DNA of 64,000 bases from Flavobacteriales bacterium (lineage in GTDB: Bacteria; Bacteroidota; Bacteroidia; Flavobacteriales_C; GCA-002722245): contig JAHEZM010000012.1 in the NCBI GenBank assembly GCA_023251075.1, forward strand, positions 1-64,000. Direction: 5' to 3'. The position numbers were made by a program, and so were the translations under genes. A model generated the notes under the pieces. That model saw nothing but the letters and a program-made list of their open reading frames with translations. It was not told the DNA's origin and ran no database searches. Positions 8,135-17,388 of the stretch are shown piece after piece. Numbering within the stretch: position 1 is the first letter of the stretch; every line of letters begins with the position of its first letter.

Positions 8135-8686
8135 ATGAATAAGATTATTGCATTAGTGTTTTTGCTTTTTTTAAGTAGTTGTTGGATTAAGTATTACCGA
8201 ACAGAAAAAGATTATGCCAGGCCACTTGATAGCAATGTATTTACTTATAAGAAAAAACATTTTTCCTCCATTGATTCTTTAATTGATACAACTAAAATCT
8301 ATTGTAATGCTTATCCTGTGGATTCCCCTGACTATTTTGATTGTTATCGATTTTTTTCGAGTGAAAGAGTTCTTGTTTATCGATTTTTCGGAAAAATTGA
8401 TACGAATGCTTTTTCTGATATTAATATAGGAGGTGTTGGTTATTGTCACATAGATAAAGATATTATGAGAGTACAACTATTTACTGTCAATGCACAACAT
8501 CTTAATGAAGGTGGAGGAGGTATGTTAGAGCACAATTATGGAATTATAAGTAACGGAAATATTATAATGGATCACGAACATATTTCTAAAAGATACCATG
8601 CTTCCCGAAATATTTTAGAAACAGGATACAAGTTAGTTTATAAAAAAACTCAAATTGAAGCTCCTGCATTAACACCAAATTGGTAG
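8135..8686 (+). CDS. Predicted lipoprotein, third gene of the DUF6452/DUF6048 set
   Basis: The frame is open from 8096, but the ATG at 8135 is chosen because it begins a clean signal peptide (MNKIIALVFLLFLSSC) with a lipobox LSSC at residues 13-16. The 183-residue product has no domain I recognise. It is rich in Tyr, Phe and Asp; a region around 105-150 contains GGVGYCHID and a Gly run NEGGGGM. It follows the DUF6048 gene closely on the same strand and faces the oxygenase gene convergently. Probably an envelope protein; function unknown. Confidence 0.65.
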   Translation: MNKIIALVFLLFLSSCWIKYYRTEKDYARPLDSNVFTYKKKHFSSIDSLIDTTKIYCNAYPVDSPDYFDCYRFFSSERVLVYRFFGKIDTNAFSDINIGGVGYCHIDKDIMRVQLFTVNAQHLNEGGGGMLEHNYGIISNGNIIMDHEHISKRYHASRNILETGYKLVYKKTQIEAPALTPNW

Positions 8687-8704
8687 ATGGTTTTCAGTTT
8701 TTTC

Positions 8705-9667
8705 TTATTTCGCCAACCCGATTTCTCTTAATCTTTGCATTAAAAATTCTTCAACCGTAGCATCTTCAAATCTCTTTGGATGTTTTTCGTCAATGCAGGA
8801 ATCCAAAACTTTCAAACTCATATCAGGATTTCCATGCATAAAGAAAGGAATGGAATATCTTGGTGATGTTGCTTTGTCTCCATTTGGATTTACCACTCTG
8901 TGTAATGTTGATTTCAATTTATTGTTACTTAGGCGTTGTAGCATATCTCCTACGTTGATTACCAATTGCTCAGGTACAGCTGTGATTGGAATCCATTTTC
9001 CATCTTGTCGTTTTACCTGTAACCCTTCTGCACTTGCACCCATTAAAATGGTGATGAGGTTGATGTCACCATGTTCTGCAGCACGTACTGCTTCTGATGC
9101 GGCTTCTTCTTGTGTAAGTGGGTAGTAGTGGATAGGACGCAAGATGCTAATACCTTTGTCTACCTTGTTTTCAAAATAATATTCCTCTTGTTCCAGATAG
9201 AGAGCCAGAGCTTTTAAAATCGTTCTCCCTACTTTTTCTAACTGTTGATAGGATTGAAGACTATATTCTCCAAATTCTTTTACTTCTTCAGGTAAAATAT
9301 TAGCTTGGTAATGGGGGCTTGTGCTTCCTGTTATCTCTCTTCCGAAATGATAAAACTCCTTTAAATCGCCTACTTTTCTGCCAGCAGCATGTTCTTTCAT
9401 TTTTCCAGTGTAACCTCGTTGTCCGTGTGTTTTTGCTCCATCGTATTTTGTTTTTATTTCTTGTGGAAGAGCAAAGAATTTTTTACTGGCTTGATATAGA
9501 TTTTCTTGAAGTTCCTCTGCAAAACCATGATTTTTTACAGCGATGAATCCGATGTTGTTGTATGCCTCACCAATAGCTGCCGCGAATTTTTTTCTGGCAG
9601 CTAAATCGCCTGAAATAAAATCATTTAAGTCGAAGGAGGGAATAGTATCGTATAATATCTCTGACAT
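8705..9667 (-). CDS. 2-oxoglutarate/Fe(II)-dependent dioxygenase, isopenicillin N synthase-like
   Basis: A 320-residue enzyme if started at the ATG at 9667; a longer frame from 9712 adds 15 residues without family similarity. The N-terminal DIOX_N part (about 8-110) has the usual GFIAVKNHG motif (40-48). The catalytic jelly-roll shows the iron ligands H199, D201 and H256 and the 2-oxoglutarate-binding R270-x-S272. Plants and bacteria use this family for many oxidations, so the substrate is open. It is divergent from the nitroreductase gene with only 51 bases between starts, so the two may share control. All catalytic residues are present. Confidence 0.9.
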   Translation of the reverse strand: MSEILYDTIPSFDLNDFISGDLAARKKFAAAIGEAYNNIGFIAVKNHGFAEELQENLYQASKKFFALPQEIKTKYDGAKTHGQRGYTGKMKEHAAGRKVGDLKEFYHFGREITGSTSPHYQANILPEEVKEFGEYSLQSYQQLEKVGRTILKALALYLEQEEYYFENKVDKGISILRPIHYYPLTQEEAASEAVRAAEHGDINLITILMGASAEGLQVKRQDGKWIPITAVPEQLVINVGDMLQRLSNNKLKSTLHRVVNPNGDKATSPRYSIPFFMHGNPDMSLKVLDSCIDEKHPKRFEDATVEEFLMQRLREIGLAK

Positions 9668-9718
9668 TTGCTGTATTTTTGCTTTCGAAGATAAAATAAT
9701 CGATCGAATCAATTAGCT

Positions 9719-10306
9719 ATGAAATACAATTTAAGTGAGTTAAGAGAGATAATTCGAAATAGAAGAACCATTAAGCCTGAAGATTTTTCTGATAGAAAAA
9801 TACACAAGGAAATGGTGGTGGAAATGTTGAACAATGCTTTGTGGGCACCAACGCACGGACATACTCAGCCTTGGTTTTTTAAGGTTTTTGTTGATGGAGG
9901 GCTAACAAAGTTGGGTGATTTTTTAAGTGAAATATATAAGCAACAAATGCCAAGTGATAAGTTCATGCAAAAGAAATATGAGCAGTTAAAGGCTCGTCCC
10001 AATATGGCAACTGTGGTAATTGCTGTTTGTATGAAGCGTCAGGAAATTGAAAAAATTGCTGAAATAGAAGAGATAGAGGCAGTGGCTTGTGCTGTTCAGA
10101 ATTTACATTTAACAGCAACGGCTTATGGATTGGGAGGGTATTGGAGTAGTCCGGAATTAATGTACACTTCGGCAATGAATGTTTTTTTAGGACTTGGGCC
10201 AAAAGACAAATGTTTGGGAATTTTCTATTTAGGTTATCCTAAGGGTGAGTGGCCAGAGAGTCATCGTAGGCCCTTAGAGTACCAGAGTGAATGGATTGAG
10301 TCCTAA
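9719..10306 (+). CDS. Nitroreductase-family FMN oxidoreductase
   Basis: A 195-residue protein. The N-terminal IIRNRRTIKPEDF segment (about 11-23) is the FMN phosphate-binding part of the family, NALWAPTHGHTQPW (about 40-53) is the conserved WAPt-g--qPW block seen in YdjA-type members, and GLGGYWSS (about 139-146) contacts FMN. Such enzymes work as dimers and reduce nitroaromatics or quinones with NAD(P)H; the natural substrate is unknown. A TATTTTTG -7 match lies at 9674-9681, between it and the divergent oxygenase. Confidence 0.88.
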   Translation: MKYNLSELREIIRNRRTIKPEDFSDRKIHKEMVVEMLNNALWAPTHGHTQPWFFKVFVDGGLTKLGDFLSEIYKQQMPSDKFMQKKYEQLKARPNMATVVIAVCMKRQEIEKIAEIEEIEAVACAVQNLHLTATAYGLGGYWSSPELMYTSAMNVFLGLGPKDKCLGIFYLGYPKGEWPESHRRPLEYQSEWIES

Positions 10307-10423
10307 TCCTTGCATTAAACAGATTTTTTAGTATTTTTGTAAACCTTTTTTAAAACAATTGCAATAGTGAAACTCATGGTGAAACTATTCGGTTAAAAGT
10401 TTTTTTTGAAAGTTTAAGCATTT

Positions 10424-11239
10424 ATGAAGAACAACAGAACAGGTAAGGGGTTTAAAGCTAGAGCGTTTCGGTTTGTGTCGATTAGTGTTTGGGGAGTATT
10501 GCCGGGAATAATGCAAAGAAAGATCTCTAGAGTTTATGCCAATATTTACAATAAGAGATGGACAAAACATTTGATCAAACCTTATTGTCGTGCGCATTAT
10601 GATGATCCAAATTATTTAGATAATTACCTACCAGCGAGTAGAGCGAATGATTATCTCAGCTTTCAAGATTTTTTCACCAGAATATTAAGATTTCCTCCTC
10701 AAATTATCTCTGATACCGTATGGGCTTGCGAAGGCTTGCTTTGTGAATATGGTAAAGTAGGTGAGTTGGAGTTGGTTAAAGTGAAAGGGCAACGTCGCCA
10801 CTTAAGAGCTGTATTTGGTGAGGAAGGAAAAGCAATTCCAGATAATTATTTTTTCTCGAATGTATTTTTACATAATAACAACTACCATAGAATTCATGCT
10901 CCCATTAGCGGAGTAGTAAAAAGAATAGAGCATGTGCCGGGAGATTTAGTATTGTTGCGCCCATGGGCCTACAAAGATCCATCATTGCCAGCTTTGAGAA
11001 ACGAGAGAATTAACGTTGACATTGAAGATAATAAAGGAAGAAAATGGTACATGAGTATTGTAGGTGGGCCAGGTGTAGGAAGCATTGTTTTAACGCATTC
11101 AACCTTTGTAGGAGCTAGTGTATTAATCGGACAAGAAGTAGCCAGTTTTCTATTGGGCTCTACCTGTTGTATCGCAGCTCCTGAGCCATGTTTGAAGTCA
11201 CAAGTAGGTGATCAGGTTGAAATGGGCGATCCTTTATAG
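10424..11239 (+). CDS. Phosphatidylserine decarboxylase-family protein
   Basis: A 271-residue member of the pyruvoyl-dependent decarboxylases that make phosphatidylethanolamine in the membrane. Seen: NNNYHRIHAPISG (151-163), with conserved His at 155/158; LRNERINVDIED (191-202); GGPGVGSIV (214-222); and the self-cleavage motif LGST at 244-247, where the Ser becomes the pyruvoyl group. Instead of the common VGA before VGSI it has GGPG, and CC follows the GST. These are small departures, so it may be a divergent paralogue. The LysE gene starts 2 bases downstream and must share a transcript. No psd partner (pssA) is in the window. Confidence 0.85.
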   Translation: MKNNRTGKGFKARAFRFVSISVWGVLPGIMQRKISRVYANIYNKRWTKHLIKPYCRAHYDDPNYLDNYLPASRANDYLSFQDFFTRILRFPPQIISDTVWACEGLLCEYGKVGELELVKVKGQRRHLRAVFGEEGKAIPDNYFFSNVFLHNNNYHRIHAPISGVVKRIEHVPGDLVLLRPWAYKDPSLPALRNERINVDIEDNKGRKWYMSIVGGPGVGSIVLTHSTFVGASVLIGQEVASFLLGSTCCIAAPEPCLKSQVGDQVEMGDPL

Positions 11240-11241
11240 AA

Positions 11242-11928
11242 ATGATTAGTGAAGCTTTTGTTTTAATTTTCATTTTGATTTTTGGAGTAAGCTTTGGTTT
11301 CATTTCATCCACTCCTTTGGGTCCTATCAATTTATTAATTGCCAATCATTATTTAATTAGAAAAAAATTAGCAATTGTTCCTTTTGTAGTGGGAATTATA
11401 TTGGCCGATGTGTTTTTGGCCTTTGTTGCTTTTTTTGGTTTTTATAAATTATTGGAAGGTACTAAAGTAAGTGCGTGGGTTGGGTTGGTGGGGGGTGTTT
11501 TGGTAGTAGCCTTTGGAATAATAGGAATTATCTCCGCATTTGGTAAAGAGAAGTCGGCAGAAGATGTAGAGAGAGAGCTTCCTAAAACAGCAAAAAAAAT
11601 TTCAGGAGATTTTATTAAAGGTCTTGCCCTTTGTGGTTTAAATCCAGGTTTACTATTGTTCTGGATATCTATTGCTACACTTATGCCTGGATCCGTTGAG
11701 TATTTCACAGGTAAAACAGTTGAATTCAATTCTACTCATTTAATCACTGTTTTAATAGGAATCACATTTGGTGAGCTCTTTTGGTTCATTTTTTTTATTA
11801 AAATTTTAAAGTACGGAGCACAAAGATTTGGGAATAAAGTACTTTTTTATCTCCGCATAATTATTTCTGCAGTGCTTGTTCTGCTTGGTTTATATCTTTT
11901 AATATTCGAAGGAATTTCGAAATTCTAA
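11242..11928 (+). CDS. LysE-family exporter
   Basis: A 228-residue inner-membrane protein with six hydrophobic segments. The N-terminus carries the family hallmark STPLGPINLL (about 24-33), and GLALCGLNPGLLLFW (about 128-142) is the second conserved half-repeat with the family Asn-Pro. LysE proteins export basic or hydrophobic amino acids or related small molecules. It begins 2 bases after the decarboxylase-family gene; the coupling could reflect lipid or ethanolamine metabolism but no functional link is known to me. Confidence 0.88.
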   Translation: MISEAFVLIFILIFGVSFGFISSTPLGPINLLIANHYLIRKKLAIVPFVVGIILADVFLAFVAFFGFYKLLEGTKVSAWVGLVGGVLVVAFGIIGIISAFGKEKSAEDVERELPKTAKKISGDFIKGLALCGLNPGLLLFWISIATLMPGSVEYFTGKTVEFNSTHLITVLIGITFGELFWFIFFIKILKYGAQRFGNKVLFYLRIIISAVLVLLGLYLLIFEGISKF

Positions 11929-12006
11929 TTATTTTATTTTTCATTTTCTGGAACATTGTTACGTAGTATCCCGTAGATATGCTTGTAATCATTTCAATAC
12001 TACATC

Positions 12007-12222
12007 ATGAAAATACAATCTGCCACTCAGTACAACGAGATACTAAAAAAAATAGATGATTTATTGGATTTAAATGCACTAAGTAAACAACAGTCGGATA
12101 TCTTGAAAGCTTTATTGCAAGCAGTAGATCACTACCAGTTGAAAATTTTTAATAGAAGATTGCCCGCTCAATATAAGCTGGTAAATGAATATATGAAATT
12201 AGAAAATGTTTTAAAAAATTAA
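12007..12222 (+). CDS. 71-residue orphan, resembles the N-terminus of HigA-type antitoxins
   Basis: A small, mostly helical protein. Its first 45 residues (AT-YNEILKKIDDLLDL, then QSDILKALLQAVDHYQ) recall the N-terminal helices of HigA antitoxins (Y---l--ie-Lm, then d-L--L---ve-YE). Unlike HigA it has no helix-turn-helix domain and no toxin gene beside it; the remaining residues (about 48-71) form one more charged helix. It may be a truncated or domesticated antitoxin fragment, or an unrelated helical protein. A strong terminator follows 30 bases downstream. Confidence 0.5.
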   Translation: MKIQSATQYNEILKKIDDLLDLNALSKQQSDILKALLQAVDHYQLKIFNRRLPAQYKLVNEYMKLENVLKN

Positions 12223-12251
12223 GGTCAGGGGAGGAGTGTTTTAGTACAATT

Positions 12252-12289
12252 AAAGCCGCTGGTTATTTAACTAGCGGCTTTTCTTTTTT
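12252..12289 (+). terminator. Rho-independent terminator
   Basis: AAAGCCGCT (12252-12260) pairs perfectly with AGCGGCTTT (12273-12281), and an inner GTTA/TAAC can extend the stem. A T-rich tail follows on the plus strand, ending the 71-residue gene. The giant repeat-protein gene converges on it from the right. Confidence 0.82.
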
Positions 12290-12304
12290 GGATTCTATTT
12301 ATTC

Positions 12305-15300
12305 TTATTTGATAATAGTAACCGTTCCAACTTGTTGACGCAATGCACCACCTTCATGTTTGTCTATCCAATATTTGTAAGTCACTTTCCAAACATATAC
12401 ATCTATTTGAGCATCTCTCATATTGTTATCTCGTTTTCCATTCCATGGGTTTGCCATATCCGATGAATGAAAAATCATTTCTCCCCAACGATCGAATACA
12501 TATAAATCGAAATCATAAATATTTTCCCCTTTTACCTGGAAAACATCATTTAGTCCGTCTTCGTTTGGTGAAAAGGCATTAGGAACAAAGAGTGAAGAAG
12601 GACAATCTTCAGAAATTGTTACCGAGGTGCTTGCTGTGCATCCATATTCGTTGGTCAATTTTACGCTGTAAACTCCTTCCGAAGTAACGGTGTTGGTTTG
12701 ACCTGTTGTGCCATTGCTCCAGGTAAATAAGTCGGCAGTTCCCCCTGCATCAAGGGTTAATCCATTAGGCAATTGAAGAAAGCAAACTGTAGTATCATTC
12801 ATGGTAACCACTTTTGGAATATCATCTACAATTACTTGCAAAGAATCAATAGCGGAACACATTCCTCCATTATTTGCAGTAGCAATAATTTTACCCGCTG
12901 ATGAAACATTAATAGTTGTTCCGGTTTGACCCGTACTCCATGTAAGTACTGAACTTGGCGGATTGAATATGGCAGTGATTGAAGCACTTTCTCCCGGGCA
13001 AATATGGATATCTTCACCAATTTCTAATTGCGGTACTACAATAAATGTTGCTGTTGCGGTATCATATCCCTTACAACCATTTACATCCGTCACTACCACC
13101 GAATATTGTCCATCTGTAAGAACTAATATTGATTGTGTGGTTTGTGCATTGCTCCATAAATAAGTAGATCCTGTATTTCCTGCATCAAAAGTGGCAGATG
13201 TTCCTCCGCATCCTGTATAATCATTTCCAACAGCTACAACAGGATTGTTATTTACGGTTAAGGTTGCGCTTGCTGAATTTTTACATCCCTTTGCATCTGT
13301 AACGGTAACAGTATAATTGTTGGCAACAGATTTATTAATCGTTTTTGTTATTTCACCCGAACTCCATGAATAAGCAGAATAATTTCCAGCGTCAAAAGTA
13401 TACGAAGCACCTGCACATATAATTCCTGGTGTAAGAGTAGGTGTTGGTAAACTGTTTACAGTTAACTTAACTGTACCATCACCTTGGCAACCCATAGGAT
13501 CCTGTACATGCACATTATAGGTTGCTGCGTTTTTAACGGTGATGGTTTTGGTACTTGCCCCGTTATCCCATGTATAGGTGACACCTGCCGCCGCATAATT
13601 TACTGTGAAAGTAGTAGAATCACCTGCGCAAATTTCTTTATCTGGTCCTAAGTTGATACTTAAGTTAGCATTCACATTTACTACCAACGTATCTGATTTA
13701 GCACAGCCTTTAGCATTTGTAACAGTTACTATATAGTTGTTGGCAGTAGTAGCACCAATCGTTTGAGATGTTTCACCGTTAGGTAACCATGAATAAGTAG
13801 TGAACCCTGCGCCGGCATCAAGAGTGGCAGTGCTTCCCGGACAAATTGTTTGATCAGGACCAAGAGATACTACAGGCAGTGCATTAACGGTTAAGTTAGC
13901 ACTAGCGGTGTCTTTACATCCTTTATTATCGGTAACTTCAACAGTATAAGTAGCTGCAGTTGTTTTACTAATCGTTTGAGTGGTTTCACCGCTAACCCAT
14001 TTGTAGGTATATCCTGCTCCTGCATCAAAAGTAGCAGCAGCACCATTGGTACATATTTCTTTATCGGCTATGGTAATGTTCGGTTTAGGGTTTACTGTAA
14101 GGGTAGCATTGGCAGTGTCTTTACACCCTTTGTTATCAGTAACAATTACCGAAATGGGTCCACCTATATTTGTACTATAAGTCGCTAAAGTACTAGCTCC
14201 GTTATTCCAATTGTATGCGCTAAAAGTACCGCTAACTTTAAATGTTTTTGCTGGTGCACCTTGGCAAATAGCAGTATCAGCTAAAGTAATATTAGGTCTC
14301 ACATTTACAGTTAAAACTGCTGAAGCAGTGTCTTTACATCCTTTGGCATCGCTAACAATTACTGTATAAGTGTTGGCTGTAGTGGTGCTATAGCTTGAAG
14401 TAGTGGCTAGTCCGTTATTCCAATTGTAAGAAGTGTAACCAGCACCCGGACTAAATACATGTGCAGGAGAGCCTTCACACACTGTGGTATCTTGCATTGA
14501 AATAGTTGGACGTGAATTGATTGTGATCGTAGATTGAGCGGTGTCTTTACATCCTTTTGAGTCGGTAACAATTACAATATAAACTCCATCTAAAGTATTG
14601 CTTGTACTTCTTGTTGATGTGGTAATAGTAGAGTTATTCCAATTGTAATTTGCATAACCTGCTCCTGCATCCAATACAATGGGAGTCGTACCTTCACATA
14701 TTGCAGTATCGCGTAGGGTTATATTGGGTTTAGCACTTACTGTAAGTACATTATTGGCAGTGTCTTTACATCCCTTGTTATCTGTTACAATAACACTGTG
14801 TGGTCCGGCAATTCCAGTACTAAATGTTTGTGTTGCACCAGCACCATTGTCCCAATTGTAGTTGCTAAATCCAGCACCGGCATCTAAAACAACAGCAGAG
14901 CTCCCCTGGCATATAGCACTATCTCTTAAGGTAATATTAGGTTTTACATTTACAGTTAAAATTGCTGAAGCGGTGTCTTTACATCCTTTTGCATCGGTAA
15001 CAATTACTGTATAAGTGTTGGCTATAGTGGTGCTATAGCTTGAAGTGGCTGCTAGTCCGTTATTCCAATTGTAAGAAGTGTAACCAGCACCCGGACTAAA
15101 TACATGTGCGGGAGAGCCAGCACAAATGGCGGTATCGGTTAAAGAAATATTCGGACGCGCATTAATCGTGATGATGGATTGGGCAGTGTCTTTACACCCT
15201 TTGGCATCGGTTACTATTACTTGGTAAGTAGCACCAACAGTGTTGCTGGTTACTTTGGTTTGACTACTAGAAGCAGTGGGTGTCCAGGCATAAGTTGTAA

Positions 15301-17287
15301 ATCCTGCACCAGCATCTAAAGTAATAGGTGTACCTCCATTACAAATAGCTGTATCTCTTAATGTAATATTAGGTTTAGCATTTACTGTAAGTGTTGCACT
15401 GGCAGTATCCTTACATCCTTTATTAGTGGTAACTATTACAGTATAGAGTCCGGCTGTTTTTGTAGAATAAGTAGGAGTGGTAGCTAATCCGGCATTCCAG
15501 TTGTAGGAGGTATATCCACTTCCTGGATTAAACACATGATTAGGAGATCCACTGCAAATAGTAGTATCAGTTAGAGTAATATTAGGTTTGGCGTTAACAA
15601 CTATTGTTCTTTCAGCGTATTTCGGACAACTTGGATCAGCAGGAGCTGGATTTAAGGTATATCTCACCACATAGCTTCCACCGGCAGTATTGCTATTTGT
15701 TGTAAAAACAGTTCCTGCTAAAGTAGGCCAATTAGCCCCGGGGGTTCCTTGTATAGTCCAATTTCCCGTAACTGTTGTAATTCTCATGGTATCTAAATCA
15801 ATTTTGGATCCGGCACAGATTGGTTTAGGATTTTTAAGTGTTGTATCAGGACAAGAACAGGTGTTTACAACAATGAAAATAGTATCATCAACACTGCATT
15901 TGGTAAATATGATGCGATGTGTTCCCGCACCAGCTACAGAAGGACTAAATACTCCTGTTCCGGCAGTGATACAAGCACCACATGAAGCGGTGTAAACACT
16001 GGCAGGGTTACCACTTGGATCTTCGGCATCTAGCCCACTACATAGCCATTTTGTAGATAAATCCACTGGAGCATCAGTATTACAATAAGGACCCACTTCC
16101 TGAATATCTGGTTCCTCTTGAGGAGGAAGAAACATAGTTGGAAGGCCATAACTTGCTTGTCCGGCAGTACCAGCTACAGTAGCCGAAGTAAAAGCCCCTC
16201 CGGCATTTAATGATCCGGTAGTTTTTACCAATGACCCTCCTACAACAGTGTATAAATTTCCATCCGCTCCTATTTCGATGGCGCTATATCCGGTAGTAAC
16301 TCCTGTTGAAGTTCTGGAAGCGCTCATTGTTGCTACATTCCATGAGGTGATATCGTAATAGAAAATATTTGTATTTTGTCCGGAAACATAAACTTTAGAA
16401 TTATCAGGAGAGAACACAACATCGTAAGGAGTATCTAATGTTCCTCCCGGAGTAATTGCATGTTCATCAGTTATTGCTCCTGTAGCATTATTGAATTTAT
16501 AAATAGAAACTGCTTGTTTCTCATTGGGCCAATTGTTGGGGTGAGCACTGGCGAAATATTTACTATCCCATGAAAATGCCACACCTCCCCTTTCTTGTTG
16601 TCCGCTAATCGATGGGGCAGGGGAAACTACAGGTGTTGTTACCAATCCGTTACATTTTAACAAATAAGTATAAAACTGTGAAGTGCCAGATCCGCAGGTG
16701 GTAATCCAAATGTCAACTCCATTGGCATGCCAGGTGGCAGCTACACCTTCTGTACTTCTATATCCTCCTAATCTTGCTGCTGGTGAAACTACCGCCCCGG
16801 TATTGTTAACTACAACATAGTTAAACCCTAAGGTTGTTCCCTGGGCATCATCTGTTGTGAATATGTAGTAATTGTTTGGATTTAATGGATGTCTTACAGT
16901 GATTATGCCTTGAGCAGCACTACCATTAGCCATGTTGGTAGAACCTTGTTCATTCCCTTCCATTACTCCACCGAATTTCAGAACAGTGGATGCTCCTGTA
17001 CCTGTCCATATTTTTCGCCCATTGGTATAAAACAATAAATTACCAGAATCATCACTTGCTGCCGAAACACCTTCGTAAGATGTTACAGGAACTGTTCCAA
17101 CAACACCTACCGAAGTATTGGTTGATGTGGACATGTTTCTTACCATGCCCGTCCACCCATTGGGAGCAAAAAACCAATTTCTGTGTGATGGCCATTGCCA
17201 TGGGTTTTTACTGGTAGTAGAACAAGATTGGCTGTAGGTATAAATAGACAGCAATCCCATAAGGGCAAGCAGTAAGTTTCTTCTCAT
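12305..17287 (-). CDS. Giant secreted repeat protein with gliding-motility-associated (CHU_C) C-terminus
   Basis: A 1660-residue surface protein. Residues 1-19 are a signal peptide. About 25-395 look like a beta-propeller (repeated NLLFYTNG, FSWDSKYFAS and FSPDNSKVYVSG blades). A Cys-rich linker (about 396-568) follows. Then come 14 tandem beta-sandwich-like repeats of 68-73 residues (569 to about 1562), each of the form NITL-DTAIC-G...Y-W-NG...YTVIVTDAKGCKDTA--LTVN-KP. The last about 98 residues are the CHU_C type B T9SS sorting domain (FVPNAFSPNEDGLNDVF ... DRWGEMIF). It should cross the outer membrane through T9SS and stay at the surface or be released. Repeats 2-4 and 5-7 are a recent duplication. 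Adhesin or matrix role is inferred from architecture only. Confidence 0.9.
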   Translation of the reverse strand: MRRNLLLALMGLLSIYTYSQSCSTTSKNPWQWPSHRNWFFAPNGWTGMVRNMSTSTNTSVGVVGTVPVTSYEGVSAASDDSGNLLFYTNGRKIWTGTGASTVLKFGGVMEGNEQGSTNMANGSAAQGIITVRHPLNPNNYYIFTTDDAQGTTLGFNYVVVNNTGAVVSPAARLGGYRSTEGVAATWHANGVDIWITTCGSGTSQFYTYLLKCNGLVTTPVVSPAPSISGQQERGGVAFSWDSKYFASAHPNNWPNEKQAVSIYKFNNATGAITDEHAITPGGTLDTPYDVVFSPDNSKVYVSGQNTNIFYYDITSWNVATMSASRTSTGVTTGYSAIEIGADGNLYTVVGGSLVKTTGSLNAGGAFTSATVAGTAGQASYGLPTMFLPPQEEPDIQEVGPYCNTDAPVDLSTKWLCSGLDAEDPSGNPASVYTASCGACITAGTGVFSPSVAGAGTHRIIFTKCSVDDTIFIVVNTCSCPDTTLKNPKPICAGSKIDLDTMRITTVTGNWTIQGTPGANWPTLAGTVFTTNSNTAGGSYVVRYTLNPAPADPSCPKYAERTIVVNAKPNITLTDTTICSGSPNHVFNPGSGYTSYNWNAGLATTPTYSTKTAGLYTVIVTTNKGCKDTASATLTVNAKPNITLRDTAICNGGTPITLDAGAGFTTYAWTPTASSSQTKVTSNTVGATYQVIVTDAKGCKDTAQSIITINARPNISLTDTAICAGSPAHVFSPGAGYTSYNWNNGLAATSSYSTTIANTYTVIVTDAKGCKDTASAILTVNVKPNITLRDSAICQGSSAVVLDAGAGFSNYNWDNGAGATQTFSTGIAGPHSVIVTDNKGCKDTANNVLTVSAKPNITLRDTAICEGTTPIVLDAGAGYANYNWNNSTITTSTRSTSNTLDGVYIVIVTDSKGCKDTAQSTITINSRPTISMQDTTVCEGSPAHVFSPGAGYTSYNWNNGLATTSSYSTTTANTYTVIVSDAKGCKDTASAVLTVNVRPNITLADTAICQGAPAKTFKVSGTFSAYNWNNGASTLATYSTNIGGPISVIVTDNKGCKDTANATLTVNPKPNITIADKEICTNGAAATFDAGAGYTYKWVSGETTQTISKTTAATYTVEVTDNKGCKDTASANLTVNALPVVSLGPDQTICPGSTATLDAGAGFTTYSWLPNGETSQTIGATTANNYIVTVTNAKGCAKSDTLVVNVNANLSINLGPDKEICAGDSTTFTVNYAAAGVTYTWDNGASTKTITVKNAATYNVHVQDPMGCQGDGTVKLTVNSLPTPTLTPGIICAGASYTFDAGNYSAYSWSSGEITKTINKSVANNYTVTVTDAKGCKNSASATLTVNNNPVVAVGNDYTGCGGTSATFDAGNTGSTYLWSNAQTTQSILVLTDGQYSVVVTDVNGCKGYDTATATFIVVPQLEIGEDIHICPGESASITAIFNPPSSVLTWSTGQTGTTINVSSAGKIIATANNGGMCSAIDSLQVIVDDIPKVVTMNDTTVCFLQLPNGLTLDAGGTADLFTWSNGTTGQTNTVTSEGVYSVKLTNEYGCTASTSVTISEDCPSSLFVPNAFSPNEDGLNDVFQVKGENIYDFDLYVFDRWGEMIFHSSDMANPWNGKRDNNMRDAQIDVYVWKVTYKYWIDKHEGGALRQQVGTVTIIK
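14081..15370 (-). repeat. Two 645-bp tandem copies inside the giant repeat gene
   Basis: Repeats 2-4 (14726-15370) and 5-7 (14081-14725) of the protein match with an exact 215-codon offset: repeat 2 pairs with 5, 3 with 6, 4 with 7. At DNA level the middle repeats are almost identical (about 14327-14470 against 14972-15115), while the outer ones have drifted more. This points to duplication of a three-repeat block, with later divergence or partial gene conversion. Confidence 0.85.
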
Positions 17288-17388
17288 AAAATAGTAGTAT
17301 AATTGTCCTGGTCATTAATATGACAAATAACTAGCACTTTTCGTTACAATAAAAAGTATTTTTTTTGAAAAATACGTGATTAGCCGTA

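Noticed and set aside
12007-12222. Complete toxin-antitoxin module
   Set aside because: No toxin gene lies next to it and the HTH domain is missing; only an N-terminal resemblance remains.
14081-15370. Possible CRISPR-like or satellite array
   Set aside because: The repeats are in-frame protein repeats of about 213 bases inside one gene, without short conserved direct repeats and unique spacers.
13976-15995. Several plus-strand frames opposite the giant repeat gene
   Set aside because: They arise from the regular repeat codons and carry no independent signals.
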